The notes beneath the pieces were generated by a model. That model ran no database searches, had not been told where the DNA came from, and saw nothing but the letters and a program-made list of their open reading frames with translations. Below, in pieces: positions 63,914-64,000 of a stretch of 64,000 bases of DNA. The position numbers and the translations under genes are program-made. Location of the stretch: the NCBI RefSeq assembly GCF_963678635.1, contig NC_087067.1, positions 32,524,401 to 32,588,400 of the forward strand, written 5' to 3'. How positions within the stretch are numbered: the first letter of the stretch is position 1; the number at the start of each line of letters is the position of its first letter. This DNA comes from Symsagittifera roscoffensis (taxonomy: Eukaryota; Xenacoelomorpha; Acoela; Convolutidae).

Positions 63914-64000
63914 TGAAAATTCTGAACCTGCAAATTACCTTAATAGAGTGAAGATGTCAGTATGAAGAGTCTAATTGAGACTGGTGAATTGCGCGAACGG

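Larger units (their letters stand above)
1..64000 (+). repeat. U2 snRNA tandem array, 45 units of about 1,440 bp
   Basis: The same block recurs head to tail across the window. Unit starts are at 1, 1441, 2881, 4321, 5761, 7201, 8641, 10081, 11521, 12961, 14401, 15841, 17281, 18722, 20162, 21603, 23043, 24483, 25924, 27365, 28806, 30247, 31687, 33128, 34569, 36010, 37450, 38891, 40332, 41773, 43213, 44653, 46093, 47533, 48973, 50413, 51853, 53294, 54735, 56178, 57618, 59057, 60496, 61935 and 63376; the phase is arbitrary. Most one-base length changes come from a run of seven or eight A near offset 1290; units 37-39 gain bases near offset 1070 and unit 39 two more in a hairpin loop; units 41-43 lose two bases near offset 1300. 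All units are on the same strand, and neighbours usually differ at only a few positions. Tandem U2 loci kept alike by concerted evolution are known in animals (for example human RNU2). Neither array end is in the window. Confidence 0.98.

Noticed and set aside
1-64000. CRISPR array, transposon or phage repeat
   Set aside because: Units are far too long for CRISPR, contain no transposase or integrase frame and no terminal inverted repeats, and each carries a U2 snRNA gene.
1-64000. Assembly artefact inflating the copy number
   Set aside because: Not excluded, but units carry distinct private substitutions and recombinant combinations, which a simple looping error would not create. The 5,760-bp block duplication is the part most in need of read support.

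Overview
The whole 64 kb is one uninterrupted head-to-tail tandem array. I count 45 copies (44 complete, the last cut off by the window end) of a unit of 1,439-1,443 bp, nearly always 1,440 or 1,441. Every copy is in the same orientation and carries one U2 spliceosomal snRNA gene on the + strand (187 nt, about 351 bp after the arbitrary unit start used here, which is the phase of base 1). No single-copy DNA, flanking gene or array end is visible. The source is therefore a eukaryote. Tandem U2 arrays plus the metazoan-like U2 layout (stems I, IIa, IIb, III, IV with a CUUG loop on stem III) suggest an animal, probably an invertebrate, but I cannot name a species.

Layout of each unit (offsets from unit start): about 1-351 is a very uniform 5' flank, the presumed snRNA promoter; 352-538 is the U2 gene; 539-1440 is AT-rich spacer with short hairpins and no recognisable gene. 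Every short open reading frame (61-99 codons) is either the U2 gene and its promoter read as protein or AT-rich spacer read-through, so I annotate no CDS.

Region by region: units 1-3, 5 and 9 carry a shared variant U2 with three changes at functional positions. Units 4-30 are the homogenised core and contain larger block duplications: a 4-unit (5,760 bp) repeat of units 3-6 as units 7-10, and a 2-unit (2,881 bp) repeat of units 13-14 as 15-16. Units 28-30 share a stem I mutation. Units 31-36 form another subfamily, including the twin copies 33/34 with a multiply mutated U2. Units 37-45 are the most diverged and include copies with damaged branch-point-recognition sequence (39 and 44).

Of the 45 U2 copies, 13 are identical to the array consensus and 8 more differ only at an unpaired base (A121G), so at least 21 look structurally intact. 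The consensus U2 has two unusual features: a Sm-type site lacking the usual G-R end (GAUUUUUAC), and a stem IV loop differing from the usual metazoan U2B''-binding loop at three of eleven positions. I found no CRISPR, mobile-element protein, rRNA, tRNA or other snRNA gene.
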